This document shows positions 18,522 to 29,155 of a stretch of DNA of 64,000 nt, in pieces. The notes under the pieces were generated by a model. The model made no database searches. It was not told the origin of the DNA and was given only the letters and a program-made list of their open reading frames with translations. The DNA lies in the NCBI RefSeq assembly GCF_947487805.1, contig NZ_CANKXW010000004.1:62001-126000 (forward strand), in the 5' to 3' direction. The translations under genes and the position numbers were made by a program. This DNA comes from an uncultured Tateyamaria sp. (lineage in GTDB: Bacteria > Pseudomonadota > Alphaproteobacteria > Rhodobacterales > Rhodobacteraceae). Positions within the stretch are counted from its first letter, which is position 1. Every line of letters begins with the position of its first letter.

Positions 18522-21500
18522 TCGACGACCTCGACGCGGCCTGTGCCGGTGATGGCGCGGTATTCGGGGCGGTACATGTCCTCGACCAGTGCGGCAGGGT
18601 GGTGGAAGTCACCCGGACTGACCGCCCGCGCGATATAGGCCAGCACAAAGGGCTCGGCCCCGCGGTGATCCACGGCGGCGACAAAACGGTCGGTGCGGAA
18701 CTCGGCGTGCTCCACCGGCGCGGGCGACAGCCAGTCCAGACCGCGCACATCCCCCGACCGCAGCAGCGCCGGGTTGTCGATCTCGATCCCCGCAGGCAGC
18801 GGATCGTCGATGATCAGCCGCGCGCCGACTTCTTCAACGGGTTGCACCTCGACCACGATCACCCGGCGTTCGCCGATGCGCCACGGCCCGTCCACCGCCT
18901 GCCCCTCAAGGTCATAGGACGCGCGGCGGATGGCATAGCCGTAGCCGCCCGCCCCCGGTGCGACCAGCGGCACGCCAAGGCGCGTGAGGGTCACGTCCTG
19001 CGCCACGCCCGACACGTTGCGGATCACCGATGTGGGCTGGCCGGGGCTGCGTTGCTCAACCACCGGACCGGGCACAGCCACGTCATCCACGGTCAGCGCG
19101 GCAGGGCCCGACCCGTCCCGCAGCGCCTGCGCGGCCATCAGCACCTGCGCGGCCTCTTGCGTCGAATAGCGGCCCGTGCGGGCGGTCACCTGTGCGGCCA
19201 GCCGGGACTGGTCCACACGGGTGCTGCCCGCCTCGGCGGCCAGGTGCAAAAGCCCCGCCGCATCGCGCAGCGCGGTGCCAAAGTCCTGCCGCAGCGTGGC
19301 GCGCTCCGCCCCCTGGGCCGCAAGCGCCAGATCCTGCGCGAGGCCGAACATCCGGTCCGCGCGGGTCTGTTCGCCGTAGCTCGCCAGCGCCGCGCCCAGT
19401 TGCGCCCGTGCAAGCGGGGTGGCCAGCGCCGTGGCCTTGGTGTCGGCATAATACCGCAGATCCCCCATCGACGCGGCCCCCGCACGCGCCAGCACCATCA
19501 GCGCATAGGCGATATCCTCGCCCCCTTGGTCAAAGTCGGGCGCGTAGTTGATGCGGTTGCGCAGGTTGTCCAGCGCCAGCCGCAGCGCGCGCTCCGGCAC
19601 GGCATAGCCCTGCGCCTGCGCTCGCGTCAGGAAATCGGTTACATAGGCATCAAGCCAGAAATCCCCCGACTGCGCCCGCCACAGACCAAAGGCCCCGTTG
19701 CTGGCCTGCCGCGCCAGCACCCGCCCAATCGCCTGATCGACACGCGCCTGCACATCGCCCAGTCCCAGCGCGCTTGCGGTTTGCGGCACATAGAGCAGCG
19801 GCAGCGCCGCCGACGTCACCTGTTCGGTGCAGCCATAGGGATAGCGGTCAAGCTGGCGCAAGAGGCCCGGCATGTCGAACCGCGCCAGCGGCCCCGCGGC
19901 AAGCGTGGCGCGCGCCGTGGCGGGGCGCAGCCCGTCGAACACGTTGTCGTCAAAGGTCAGCGCTTCGCCCGCGCCCAGCTCGATCCGGCGGGTCAGCGCT
20001 ACGGCCGGGTCATTGGCCCGCACGCCCAGCGTCAGCGTCTTGGTCAGCTCCGCCCCCGACGGCGTGGTCAGCGCGACCGAGATCGTGTGATCACCCGTCT
20101 GATCCGCCGTCAGCGGCAGCGACACGCGCACCGTCCCGCCCGCGCCCAGCGTGATGGCGGCGGGGGCCGCACCGATGCTCAGCCCCTGCGCCGCGACCCG
20201 CAGCGGCATGTCGCCCTCGGGTCCGTCCGCGTGCACGAATTCCAGCATCACGCGGCTGCGGTCACCGGGCGCCATAAAGCGCGGCATCGCCGCCGACACC
20301 ACGACCGGGTCGCGGGCGATCAGGTCACGGGACGCCTGCCCCACCCCCTGATCCGACCACGCCACCGCCATCAGCCGCACGGTGCCGTTGAAATCCGGGC
20401 GCGGCACCGTCATGCGTGCCACCCCGTCCGGCCCCACCGGGACCGGCCCGACAAAGGCCGCCATGACCGCCTCGGTCGGGGGCGGCCCTTCGCGGGTCAT
20501 GCCCCCGGTGGCGTCTCCGCCCGAGCGCACGGCACCCATGGCCCCGCCACCTGCAATCAGCCGCCCGTACATGTCGCGCATGTCCACGCCCAGCCGCCGC
20601 TGGCCGAAATAGTGCCCCTGCGGGTCCGGCGGCGCAAAACCGGTGAGGTTCAGGATCCCCACATCCACCGCCGCCAGCGTGACATAGCCCGCCGCGCCGT
20701 CCAGTCCGTCCACGGTGACCGATACCTCGGTGCTGCCCGCCTGCCCCGGTGCCTGTTCGGGCGCGTCGATCCGCACGGCCAGTGCCGCGTCGCCGGGATC
20801 GATGGCCGCATGGGCCACGCCCAGCACGCGGGTGGGGCCGATCGCCTCGGCCCCGGTGCCGCGCAGCACCGACGCGGTGACATAGGCCCCGGTGCCCCAG
20901 TCGGCGGTCACATCCAGCGGGATCACCGTCTCTCCGGCCTGCACCGGCACGGCCTGCCGCGCGATCACGCCATTCGACAGGACCGACACCAGCGCCACGC
21001 CGTCAAAGGGCGGCACCAGCCGCAGATGCGCCCGGTCGCCCACGCGGTAACGGTCAGCATCCAGCGACAGCGCCAGACGATCCGGCGTGCTGCTGGCATC
21101 GCCGCCGCCATACCACCCGGCGGCAAAGCCCACGGAACTGGCGGCATACGCACCTTCGGTCGTCTCGACCACCAGCTCGTAATCACCCCAGTCGGTGCCC
21201 ACCGACACAGGCACCGGCCCTTCGCCCAGTTGCGCGGACCCACGGGCGACGCGGATGCGGCGCGTCACCGGCTCCCAGTTCCAGTTGCCATAAAGTTGAT
21301 ACCACTGATACCGCGTCTCCACCCGGTTCAGCGTCCACTGCACGGCCAGGTCAGCCGCACCCGGAGCCACCAGTTCAAACGTGGCCTCCGCCCCCTCGGG
21401 CAGGACATCGTCAAAGCCGGGCTTGATCCCGATCACCGGGCCTGCGGGGGCGATGGGCCGGGTCAGGGTGCGTTCGACCGGACGCCCGCCACTGTCGGAC

Positions 21501-23902
21501 ACGCGCACGCTGGTCACCGCCTCAAGCAGCACGCCGTCGGGCGTAACATCGGGCAGGGCAAAGCTGATCACCGCGCGGCCATCCGCATCCGTGCGCCCGC
21601 CGTCGAAATACCGCCGCTGCGTGGCAAAGGCCGCGTCGTGGCGGCCAAAGCGGTAACCGGGCCAGGCGGCAATGCCGTCGCGCCGCTGCACGCGCACGTC
21701 GCCCTCGACCGCGAGGTCGGCCCCCGGCGCGCCAAAGAGGTACTGCGCATCCGTGCGGATCACCGCAGGGGCGGACAGGCGCATCTGATCATCGGCCATG
21801 GCCAGCGTCACGTCGATCCGGTCGGGCACGAAATCCTCGACCAGCACGGTCTGCGTGGCCAGCGGCGGCGCGTCGAGGTCGCCCTTGACCTCGATCCGCC
21901 ATGTGCCGCGCGGGGCGGCCCCGTCCAGCGGCAGGGCCAGCACGTGGCCCCCGGCCTGATCGGCGGTGCTGACCGTGCGGCTGTATTCCACCCCGTCCGG
22001 GCGGAGCAGGATCGCGGTCAGCGGCAGGCCCGCCATCGCGCGCGCCCGGCCATCGCGGGCCAGCGCCGTGGCGTGGATCGTGGCACCGGGGCGATAGGCA
22101 CCCCGGTCGGTGGTCAGGAACACATCGACCGGCGGCGCGGGCGGACGCCCCGCCACACCCCGGTCCGACAGGTCAAAGGCCGGGTCGGTCAGCGGCAGGA
22201 ACACGAAATCATCGCCCGTCTCGACCTGCACCAGCGCCGGGGCCGCCGACCCGCGCCCGCGCGTCAGCCCCGCGTCAAAGCGCGCGAACCCGTCCGCGTC
22301 CGTTGTGGCCGTGCCCAGCACCGCATTGGCGCGCGACACCAGCCGCACGGTGGCCTCTGGCACGGCGCCCGCATCGCTCAGACGGCGGACGGCGGTGGTC
22401 AGGCCGTCGGTACCCTGCCAACTGCTCAGCCCCAGATCCGACAACACGAACCACTGCGCTGCTGCCAGCACATTATCCCCCGCAGGCCCGGTGGGCCGGG
22501 CCGTCAGGACATAGACGCCCGGCGCCTGTTCGGACAGCACATCGCCCAGCGGCAGGCGCGTGCGCATGTCGACGTTCAGCGTGTTTTCAACCGTCCCGGT
22601 GCCGCGCCACACCTCCTCCGCGATCTCGTCACGGAACTGGTCCTCTTGCCATTGCGACAGGGGGCGGCCAAAGAAATCGCGCCGCAGCGACTGGACAAGG
22701 TTGCGGTCGCTCACGCGGCTGAGCACGAGGGCCACCTCGGTCAGGTTGACCGTCTCGACCGGAATGGACGCGCCCGCGCTGCGCGGCAGGACATAGCTGC
22801 GCCCCGGAAACCGCACCGATGGCGCGCGGTCACGGACATAAAGCGTCAACGCCACATCCTTGTGCAGCACCTCGCCCGTCTCGGCCGGCAGGCCCGCGCG
22901 CAGGGTCACGCGGTAGCGTTCGCCGTGGCGCACACCGTCAAGGCACAGGTCACTGCCCTCGGCCTGCACCACGAGGCCTGCGGCCTCGGTCCGCACAAAC
23001 GGGTCGTAATCGACGCCCGCCTGCACCAGCGGATCGGAAAAGGTGGCGCAGATGCGCGGCACGGCGCTGTCATTATCGACGCGCGTGTCCGTCACGCGGA
23101 ACCCGTATTTGCCAATCGCCGTGTCGAGCGCCGCAGCGATATCATCGCGCGGCTGGATCTGCTGCGCCAGCCGCAGGGCACGCACCGTGTCGCGCCCCCG
23201 GCCATTGGCCTCGAAGGCGTCCGCCAGGATGTCCAGCGCGCTGACCTCGGCCGCGGCAGAGGGCGCGCGCAGATAGGCGTTTATCGCCGCCGCAACGGCC
23301 CCGCTGCGCGCCTCGCGCCGCTGGCGGGCGGGCACCGCATCACCCAGCCGCAGCGCCACATAGGCATAGCGCGCCCACAGATCCGACGCATCGCTCAGCG
23401 CCACGGCGGCCCCGGTCCAGCGCAGCGCCTGCGCCCGGTCACCGCCCTGCCACGCCGCGCGCGCCGCTTGCGTCAAGGCCTCGACCGTCTGGCCGTTCAC
23501 CGGAAAACGCGCGCCCATGGCACGGGCCTGCGCGCGGGCCGCCTCGATGTCCTGTGCGCTCAGATCCAGCCGCGCGGCGGCATCGGCGGCCCATGCCTGC
23601 ACCTGCGCCGGGGTGGTCACCCGCTCTGCCGACAGCGCGCCCACATAGGGTTGCCGTTCGCTGATCGCGGATTTGGGGAAACAGGCCGCCGACCGGGTGT
23701 TGTAGGTGAACGCCACACAGGCGCTGTCCGCGCTGCACGCGAGCTGGCAGGCATCAAAGGTCGTATCAAACAGCGCCGTGCGGTCCGAGCCAAAGAAATC
23801 CACATCCTGGCTGAGCACATAGCGGTCCTGCGGCAGGACCGACTGGGCCGCCGCCACACCCGCCCACATCAACATCACAAAAGGCAGAACAACAAAACGC
23901 AT
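18518..23902 (-). CDS. Bacterial alpha-2-macroglobulin with N-terminal PAN domain
   Basis: A 1794-residue periplasmic protein with a Sec signal peptide ending A-A-A-Q near residue 20; there is no lipobox. A PAN/Apple-like domain with paired cysteines follows (F-D-A-C-Q-L-A-C, A-C-V-A-F-T-Y-N, A-A-C-F). Then come the macroglobulin (MG) domains, with the bait region inside, and the thioester motif Y-G-C-T-E-Q near residue 1358. The helical thioester domain and receptor-binding-like domain follow. Bacterial homologues trap attacking proteases and work with PBP1C, encoded directly downstream with overlapping ends. Confidence 0.95.
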   Translation of the reverse strand: MRFVVLPFVMLMWAGVAAAQSVLPQDRYVLSQDVDFFGSDRTALFDTTFDACQLACSADSACVAFTYNTRSAACFPKSAISERQPYVGALSAERVTTPAQVQAWAADAAARLDLSAQDIEAARAQARAMGARFPVNGQTVEALTQAARAAWQGGDRAQALRWTGAAVALSDASDLWARYAYVALRLGDAVPARQRREARSGAVAAAINAYLRAPSAAAEVSALDILADAFEANGRGRDTVRALRLAQQIQPRDDIAAALDTAIGKYGFRVTDTRVDNDSAVPRICATFSDPLVQAGVDYDPFVRTEAAGLVVQAEGSDLCLDGVRHGERYRVTLRAGLPAETGEVLHKDVALTLYVRDRAPSVRFPGRSYVLPRSAGASIPVETVNLTEVALVLSRVSDRNLVQSLRRDFFGRPLSQWQEDQFRDEIAEEVWRGTGTVENTLNVDMRTRLPLGDVLSEQAPGVYVLTARPTGPAGDNVLAAAQWFVLSDLGLSSWQGTDGLTTAVRRLSDAGAVPEATVRLVSRANAVLGTATTDADGFARFDAGLTRGRGSAAPALVQVETGDDFVFLPLTDPAFDLSDRGVAGRPPAPPVDVFLTTDRGAYRPGATIHATALARDGRARAMAGLPLTAILLRPDGVEYSRTVSTADQAGGHVLALPLDGAAPRGTWRIEVKGDLDAPPLATQTVLVEDFVPDRIDVTLAMADDQMRLSAPAVIRTDAQYLFGAPGADLAVEGDVRVQRRDGIAAWPGYRFGRHDAAFATQRRYFDGGRTDADGRAVISFALPDVTPDGVLLEAVTSVRVSDSGGRPVERTLTRPIAPAGPVIGIKPGFDDVLPEGAEATFELVAPGAADLAVQWTLNRVETRYQWYQLYGNWNWEPVTRRIRVARGSAQLGEGPVPVSVGTDWGDYELVVETTEGAYAASSVGFAAGWYGGGDASSTPDRLALSLDADRYRVGDRAHLRLVPPFDGVALVSVLSNGVIARQAVPVQAGETVIPLDVTADWGTGAYVTASVLRGTGAEAIGPTRVLGVAHAAIDPGDAALAVRIDAPEQAPGQAGSTEVSVTVDGLDGAAGYVTLAAVDVGILNLTGFAPPDPQGHYFGQRRLGVDMRDMYGRLIAGGGAMGAVRSGGDATGGMTREGPPPTEAVMAAFVGPVPVGPDGVARMTVPRPDFNGTVRLMAVAWSDQGVGQASRDLIARDPVVVSAAMPRFMAPGDRSRVMLEFVHADGPEGDMPLRVAAQGLSIGAAPAAITLGAGGTVRVSLPLTADQTGDHTISVALTTPSGAELTKTLTLGVRANDPAVALTRRIELGAGEALTFDDNVFDGLRPATARATLAAGPLARFDMPGLLRQLDRYPYGCTEQVTSAALPLLYVPQTASALGLGDVQARVDQAIGRVLARQASNGAFGLWRAQSGDFWLDAYVTDFLTRAQAQGYAVPERALRLALDNLRNRINYAPDFDQGGEDIAYALMVLARAGAASMGDLRYYADTKATALATPLARAQLGAALASYGEQTRADRMFGLAQDLALAAQGAERATLRQDFGTALRDAAGLLHLAAEAGSTRVDQSRLAAQVTARTGRYSTQEAAQVLMAAQALRDGSGPAALTVDDVAVPGPVVEQRSPGQPTSVIRNVSGVAQDVTLTRLGVPLVAPGAGGYGYAIRRASYDLEGQAVDGPWRIGERRVIVVEVQPVEEVGARLIIDDPLPAGIEIDNPALLRSGDVRGLDWLSPAPVEHAEFRTDRFVAAVDHRGAEPFVLAYIARAVSPGDFHHPAALVEDMYRPEYRAITGTGRVEVVE

Positions 23903-24048
23903 CTGGGAATCTCCGACCGGACAGGGGGCACTTGGGCCCAGCCTGCCACGCGGCCGCCCGGCCTTGCAAATGTTTCACCCGCAGGGGTTAAGCCGATGTT
24001 CACCTTCGCCATGACATATCCGTCCTGCATTTGTGGCGGAGCGATGGA

Positions 24049-26223
24049 ATGAGCCTTGCAAACAAGCTGGCCGAGGAACGGCGCGGGCGGTTGGCTGCGG
24101 AACGTTTGCTGGAACTGAAAGAGGCCGAATTGTCGGCCGCGAACCGCAAGCTGGGCCGCCATGCGGAGGCCCTGCAAGGCGAGATCGTCGAAACCCGCGC
24201 CGAGGTCGCCACTGTCAAGACCGAGAACGAGCGCGTCAAGACCGAGCTGGGGCAGGCCAACCAGAAGGTCGAGATCGCGGAGCGCCGCCTGTGGCATTCG
24301 GTCCAGACGATCACCGACGGCTTTGCATTTTTCAACTCCGACAACCAGATGATCGCCGCGAACGAGGCGTATCTGGCGATCTTTGACAAGATCGAGTTGA
24401 TCCGCCCCGGCGTGAACTATGTCACCATCCTTCAGGTCCTGACCGAAGAGGGCATCGTGAACACCGGCAACCTCGCGCCGGATGACTGGCGTCAGATGAT
24501 GACCGAACGCTGGCTGTCGCCCGATATGGCGCCGATCACCATCCGGCTGTGGAATGACCAGTATATCAAGCTGGTGGACCGTCGCGGGCAGGGCGGCGAC
24601 ATCGTGTCACTGGGCCTCAACATCACCGAGTCCGTCGAATACGAGAAACAGCTCAAGGCCGCGCGCGCCGAGGCCGAGGCGGCAAGCCGCGCCAAATCCG
24701 CCTTCCTCGCCAACATGAGCCACGAGATCCGCACCCCGATGAACGGCGTGGTGGGCATGGCCGAACTGCTGGGCGACACCGGCCTGAACGAGGAACAGCA
24801 GCTTTACGTCGACACGATCAAGAACTCGGGCGAGGCGCTGCTGGTCATCATCAACGACGTGCTCGACTATTCCAAGATCGAGGCGAAAAAGCTGCAACTG
24901 CACCCCGAACCCTTCGATCTGGAGCGCAGCATTCACGAGGTCATCATGCTGTTGCAGTCCACCGCGCGCGACAAGGGGCTGACGCTTCTGGTGGATTTCG
25001 ACCTGTTTTTGCCCACCACCTATGTGGGCGATCCGGGGCGCATCCGGCAGGTGCTGACCAACCTGATGGGCAACGCGGTCAAGTTCACGTCCGATGGCCA
25101 CGTGCTGGTCCGCGTGACCGGCATCCCCGACCCCGACAGCGGACGTGCGGACGTTACAATCGTGATCGAGGACACCGGCATCGGCATCCCCGAGGACAAG
25201 GTCGACCACATCTTTGGCGAATTCAATCAGGTCGAGAACGAGCGCAATCGCCAGTTCGACGGCACCGGGCTGGGCCTCGCGATCTCGCAACGACTGGTGA
25301 CCCTGATGGAAGGCGACATGTGGGTCACCTCAGAGGATGGCGTGGGGTCGTGTTTCGGGTTCCGCATCCCGCTGGCGCTCAGCGACAAGAGCCTGCCGGA
25401 ACACCCGCCCGTGCCCGAAGGGCTGCGCCGTGTCCTCGTGGTCGATGACATCGAGGCCAACCGCACCATCCTGCGCCGTCAGCTTGAGCAGATGGGTCTG
25501 GGCGTCGTGTGCTGTTCGAGCGGCGCGCAGGCGCTGAAAAACCTCGATCAGGTCGATCTGGTGCTGACCGATCACAACATGCCCGAGATGGACGGGCTGG
25601 AACTGGCCGACGAGATCCGCAAGACGGGCCACGACACGCCGATCCTGCTGCTCAGTTCGAACCCCAGTTTTGCCGCCAACGATCCCGGTGCGGCGCATCT
25701 GCACGCGATCATGCAGAAACCCGTGCCGCGGGCCGACCTGTTTGCCCGGCTGGAATCCGTGGGGCCGCTCGTCTCGACAGAGCCGTTGCCCGACCTGTCC
25801 CAGCCCCGCCGGATGCGCGTGCTCGCCGCCGAGGACAACAAGACCAACCAGCTGGTCTTTGGCAAGATGGTCAAGACCGCGGATATCGACCTGAAATTCG
25901 CCAATAACGGCCTCGAGGCGGTCGAGGCTTTCCAGAGCTTTGCGCCGGACCTGATCTTTATGGACATCTCCATGCCCAAGATGGACGGCAAGGAGGCCGC
26001 GACCAAAATCCGCGAGATCGAGGCCGGGACCGGGGGTCATGTGCCCATCGTGGCGCTGACCGCCCACGCGATGGACGGCGACGATCAGGGTATCCTTGCC
26101 TCCGGCATCGATCATTACCTGACCAAGCCGCTGCGCAAGCCCGAGATCCATGGCAAGCTGCGCGAGATGTGCCCCGAGGATGCGGTGCCGCCCTTTGACG
26201 ACACCTCCGAGGACGCGGCCTAG
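24049..26223 (+). CDS. Hybrid sensor histidine kinase with two receiver domains
   Basis: A 724-residue cytosolic protein. Residues 1-85 form a charged coiled coil and residues 85-200 a PAS-like domain. HisKA has [10 protein letters not shown] with the phospho-His near 225. The ATPase domain shows N-A-V-K-F-T, D-T-G-I-G-I-P, F-G-E-F-N-Q and G-T-G-L-G-L-A. Two receivers follow, with acceptor Asp near 507 (V-L-T-D-H-N-M-P) and 638 (F-M-D-I-S-M-P). There is no HPt domain and no membrane helix. The ATG at 24049 has a GGAG site; a possible earlier in-frame start adds six residues. Its stop overlaps the convergent yaaA. Confidence 0.93.
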   Translation: MSLANKLAEERRGRLAAERLLELKEAELSAANRKLGRHAEALQGEIVETRAEVATVKTENERVKTELGQANQKVEIAERRLWHSVQTITDGFAFFNSDNQMIAANEAYLAIFDKIELIRPGVNYVTILQVLTEEGIVNTGNLAPDDWRQMMTERWLSPDMAPITIRLWNDQYIKLVDRRGQGGDIVSLGLNITESVEYEKQLKAARAEAEAASRAKSAFLANMSHEIRTPMNGVVGMAELLGDTGLNEEQQLYVDTIKNSGEALLVIINDVLDYSKIEAKKLQLHPEPFDLERSIHEVIMLLQSTARDKGLTLLVDFDLFLPTTYVGDPGRIRQVLTNLMGNAVKFTSDGHVLVRVTGIPDPDSGRADVTIVIEDTGIGIPEDKVDHIFGEFNQVENERNRQFDGTGLGLAISQRLVTLMEGDMWVTSEDGVGSCFGFRIPLALSDKSLPEHPPVPEGLRRVLVVDDIEANRTILRRQLEQMGLGVVCCSSGAQALKNLDQVDLVLTDHNMPEMDGLELADEIRKTGHDTPILLLSSNPSFAANDPGAAHLHAIMQKPVPRADLFARLESVGPLVSTEPLPDLSQPRRMRVLAAEDNKTNQLVFGKMVKTADIDLKFANNGLEAVEAFQSFAPDLIFMDISMPKMDGKEAATKIREIEAGTGGHVPIVALTAHAMDGDDQGILASGIDHYLTKPLRKPEIHGKLREMCPEDAVPPFDDTSEDAA

Positions 26224-26990
26224 GTCGGGTAAGGCCGGACAAAGACCGGGCGCGCGGGCTCCGACAGCTGCGGTTGATAGACATATCCGTCGCGGTCAAA
26301 CCCTTGCACCCCGTCCAGATCCGTGACCCGGTTCTGCACGATGTGCCGCGCCATCGCACCGCGCGCGCGTTTGGCGAAAAAGCTGACGATCTTGGGGCCC
26401 GCGCCCTTGTCCTCCATGAACACGGGCGTGATCAGCTGCGGTTTCAGCTTTTTGACCGGGACCGCGCCGAAATATTCCTGGCTGGCGCAGTTCACCAGCA
26501 TCTGCGCGCCCACATCCTCGGCCTGCGCGTTCAGCGCCTTGGCAATGTCGTCACGCCAATAATCATAAAGCGACCCGCCCCGCCGCGTCTTCAGACGGCT
26601 ACCCATTTCCAGGCGGTAGGGCTGGATCGCATCCAGCGGGCGCAACAGGCCATATAGCCCCGACAGGATCCGCAGATGGTCCTGCGCATAGGCGGTGTCG
26701 TCTTCGGACAGGCTGGCGGCATCAAGCCCCTGATAGGTGTCGCCCGCAAAGGCCAGCATCGCGGGCCGCGTCACCTCCGTACCCGGCGCGTCGGCAAAGG
26801 CCTGAAACCGGTCGCGGTTCAGGCGCGCCAGATCATCGCTCAGGTCCATCAGCGCCTTGAGGTTGCCCAGCGTCAGGTTGCGCGCCGTGCGCGCCAGCCG
26901 CACCGCGTCGTCCTGCATCGCGGGCGCTGTCATCGCCACGTCCCGCTCTGCCCAGTCCAGCCGCTTGGCCGGGGAAATCACCACCAACAT
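26220..26990 (-). CDS. yaaA: Peroxide stress protein YaaA (DUF328)
   Basis: A 256-residue protein that starts L-V-V-I-S-P-A-K-R-L-D, the invariant beginning of the YaaA family. It also carries Y-Q-G-L-D-A, L-R-I-L-S-G-L-Y-G-L-L-R-P-L-D and I-V-S-F-F-A-K-R-A-R-G, all diagnostic. The family binds DNA and lowers intracellular free iron damage during peroxide stress in E. coli. It lies 30 nt after recQ in the same direction and is probably co-transcribed with it. Confidence 0.96.
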   Translation of the reverse strand: MLVVISPAKRLDWAERDVAMTAPAMQDDAVRLARTARNLTLGNLKALMDLSDDLARLNRDRFQAFADAPGTEVTRPAMLAFAGDTYQGLDAASLSEDDTAYAQDHLRILSGLYGLLRPLDAIQPYRLEMGSRLKTRRGGSLYDYWRDDIAKALNAQAEDVGAQMLVNCASQEYFGAVPVKKLKPQLITPVFMEDKGAGPKIVSFFAKRARGAMARHIVQNRVTDLDGVQGFDRDGYVYQPQLSEPARPVFVRPYPT

Positions 26991-27020
26991 CCGCCTACCC
27001 CCAAAAGTGTTGCGGCTTAC

Positions 27021-29063
27021 CTAGCCCGCGTCCCGCAGGACGTCCAGAAAGGCCGGGCCAAATCGTTCCGCCTTGCGGTCCCCCAGCAGCCGTTCAAGGG
27101 CTGCGTCGTCGCCGGGGCGCAGCTGTGCGACCTTGGCCAGTTGCGACGCCGAACAGCTCAGCGGTTTGTCCGTGCCGTCCGCGCCGCGCGCCAGATCCGC
27201 CTGCACCGCCAGCAGCTGGTCATAGATCGACCCCGCCGTCTGCCCCGCCAGCTTGCGGCGCGTGGGGTGCACCGCGTCGGCCTCCCCGTTGATCACCTGC
27301 AGGAACGCATCCCCGAACTTGTCGAGCTTTTTCGCGCCGATCCCGGTGATGCCCGCCATCTGGTCCAGATTGGCGGGCCGTTTTTCCGCCATCTCGATCA
27401 GGGTCCGGTCGGGAAAGATCACATAGGCCGGCACGCGGGCGGCCTCGGCCAGCGCGCGTCGCTTGGCCTTGAGCGCGGACAGCAGTGGCGCGTCCTCGTC
27501 CGAGACCATGGATTTCACCGCCGGGCGGCGCATCGCGGCGGCCTTGATCGTGTCCTGCCGCAGGGTGATCCGCGCCTCGTCCCGCAGGATCGGCAGGGCG
27601 GCATCGGTCATCCGGAGCGCGCCATAGCGGTCGGGATCGGGCCGCACCAGATCGTGCCCCATCATCTGCCGGAACACCGCCTGCCATTGCGGTTTCGAAT
27701 ATTCGCGCCCGACCCCATAGGTCGGCAGGCTATCATGGCCGCGTTGGCGGATCTTGTCGGTCTTGTTACCCAGCAGGATGTCGATCAGGTGACCCGCGCC
27801 AAACCATTCCTCGGTCCGCAGCATGGCCGACAGCGCCTTGCGCACCGCCGTCGTGCCATCAAACACCTCGGCCGGTTGGTCGCACAGATCGCATTTTCCG
27901 CACGAGACATCCGCCTCGCCAAAATACCCGAGCAGCGTCTTGCGCCGACATTCCAGCGCCTCGGCCAGACCCAGCAGCGCATTGAGCCGCGCGTGATCGG
28001 CCATGCGCCGTTCGGGCGGGGCCAGCCCCTCGTCGATCTGGGTGCGGCGCAGTTTGATGTCGTCCGGGCCAAACAGCGTCAGCGTTTCAGCCGGTGCGCC
28101 GTCCCGGCCCGCGCGCCCGATCTCCTGATAATAGGCCTCGATGGATTTCGGCAGATCGGCGTGGGCGACCCAGCGGATGTCGGGCTTGTCCACGCCCATG
28201 CCAAAGGCCACCGTGGCCGCCACAATCAACCCGTCCTCTTGTTGGAACCGGCGTTCGGCGATGCGGCGGTCGTCCGCCTCCATCCCGCCGTGATAGTGGA
28301 TGGCACTATGTCCGGCCTCGCGCAGCGCCTGCGCCAGCGTTTCCGTCTTGGCCCGCGTGCCGCAATAGACGATGCCCGACTGCCCCTTGCGCGCCCCGGC
28401 AAAATTCAGGATCTGCGCGCGCGGCCCGTTCTTGGCGGCAAAGGCGAGGTGAATGTTGGGCCGGTCGAACCCGCGCAGGAACGTGCGCGGCTGGACGCCG
28501 TCAAACAGCTTCTGAACAATCTCGACCTGCGTTTCCGCATCCGCCGTCGCGGTAAACGCGGCCAGCGGCACATCGAGGGCGCGGCGTAATTCGCCGATGC
28601 GCAGGTAATCGGGGCGAAAATCATGGCCCCACTGGCTGACGCAATGCGCCTCGTCCACGGCGATCATGTTCACTCCGATGCGGCGCAACATGCCCATGGA
28701 CGACCCCGCCGCCAGCCGTTCCGGCGCGATATAGAGCAGCTTCAGCTCGCGCCGCTCCAGCGCCTCCCAGACGGCATCGGTTTCCTCGGGCGTGTTACCA
28801 GAGGTCAGCGCCCCCGCCTGCACGCCCGCCTCTTGCAGGCCGCGCACCTGGTCCCGCATCAGCGCAATCAGCGGCGAGATCACAACCGTGACCCCCTCGC
28901 GCATCAGCGCAGGCAGTTGAAAGCACAGGGATTTGCCGCCACCCGTCGGCATGATGGCAAGGCAGTTTTCGCCCGCCGCGACGGCGTCGACGATTTCCTC
29001 TTGCCCCGGTCGATAGTCATCGAACCCGAAAACATCCTGCAACAGCGTGGCAGCGCTGGCCAT
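27021..29063 (-). CDS. recQ: ATP-dependent DNA helicase RecQ
   Basis: A 680-residue SF2 helicase of full length. Motif 0/I is Y-R-P-G-Q-E-E-I with G-G-G-K-S-L-C-F-Q, and motif II is D-E-A-H with C-V-S-Q-W-G-H-D-F-R-P-D-Y. Motif VI is Q-E-I-G-R-A-G-R-D-G. The zinc-binding region follows (C-R-R-K-T-L-L-G-Y-F-G, then C-G-K-C-D-L-C), then the winged helix and a C-terminal HRDC domain. RecQ unwinds DNA 3' to 5' in recombination and replication-fork repair. First gene of a recQ-yaaA unit. Confidence 0.97.
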   Translation of the reverse strand: MASAATLLQDVFGFDDYRPGQEEIVDAVAAGENCLAIMPTGGGKSLCFQLPALMREGVTVVISPLIALMRDQVRGLQEAGVQAGALTSGNTPEETDAVWEALERRELKLLYIAPERLAAGSSMGMLRRIGVNMIAVDEAHCVSQWGHDFRPDYLRIGELRRALDVPLAAFTATADAETQVEIVQKLFDGVQPRTFLRGFDRPNIHLAFAAKNGPRAQILNFAGARKGQSGIVYCGTRAKTETLAQALREAGHSAIHYHGGMEADDRRIAERRFQQEDGLIVAATVAFGMGVDKPDIRWVAHADLPKSIEAYYQEIGRAGRDGAPAETLTLFGPDDIKLRRTQIDEGLAPPERRMADHARLNALLGLAEALECRRKTLLGYFGEADVSCGKCDLCDQPAEVFDGTTAVRKALSAMLRTEEWFGAGHLIDILLGNKTDKIRQRGHDSLPTYGVGREYSKPQWQAVFRQMMGHDLVRPDPDRYGALRMTDAALPILRDEARITLRQDTIKAAAMRRPAVKSMVSDEDAPLLSALKAKRRALAEAARVPAYVIFPDRTLIEMAEKRPANLDQMAGITGIGAKKLDKFGDAFLQVINGEADAVHPTRRKLAGQTAGSIYDQLLAVQADLARGADGTDKPLSCSASQLAKVAQLRPGDDAALERLLGDRKAERFGPAFLDVLRDAG

Positions 29064-29155
29064 GTGTCAAAACCCTGTCAAATTTTATGTAGTCTGCTCG
29101 TTGGATACAGACTCACATTTTAACAGCGCGTGAACAAGACCCGCGCGCGGCGGGT

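Noticed and set aside
18599..24052. An open frame of over 1800 codons on the forward strand, antisense to the alpha-2-macroglobulin gene
   Set aside because: It is a shadow frame caused by high GC: rich in Arg, His and Gln, without domains, while the reverse strand carries a complete protein with signal peptide and thioester motif.
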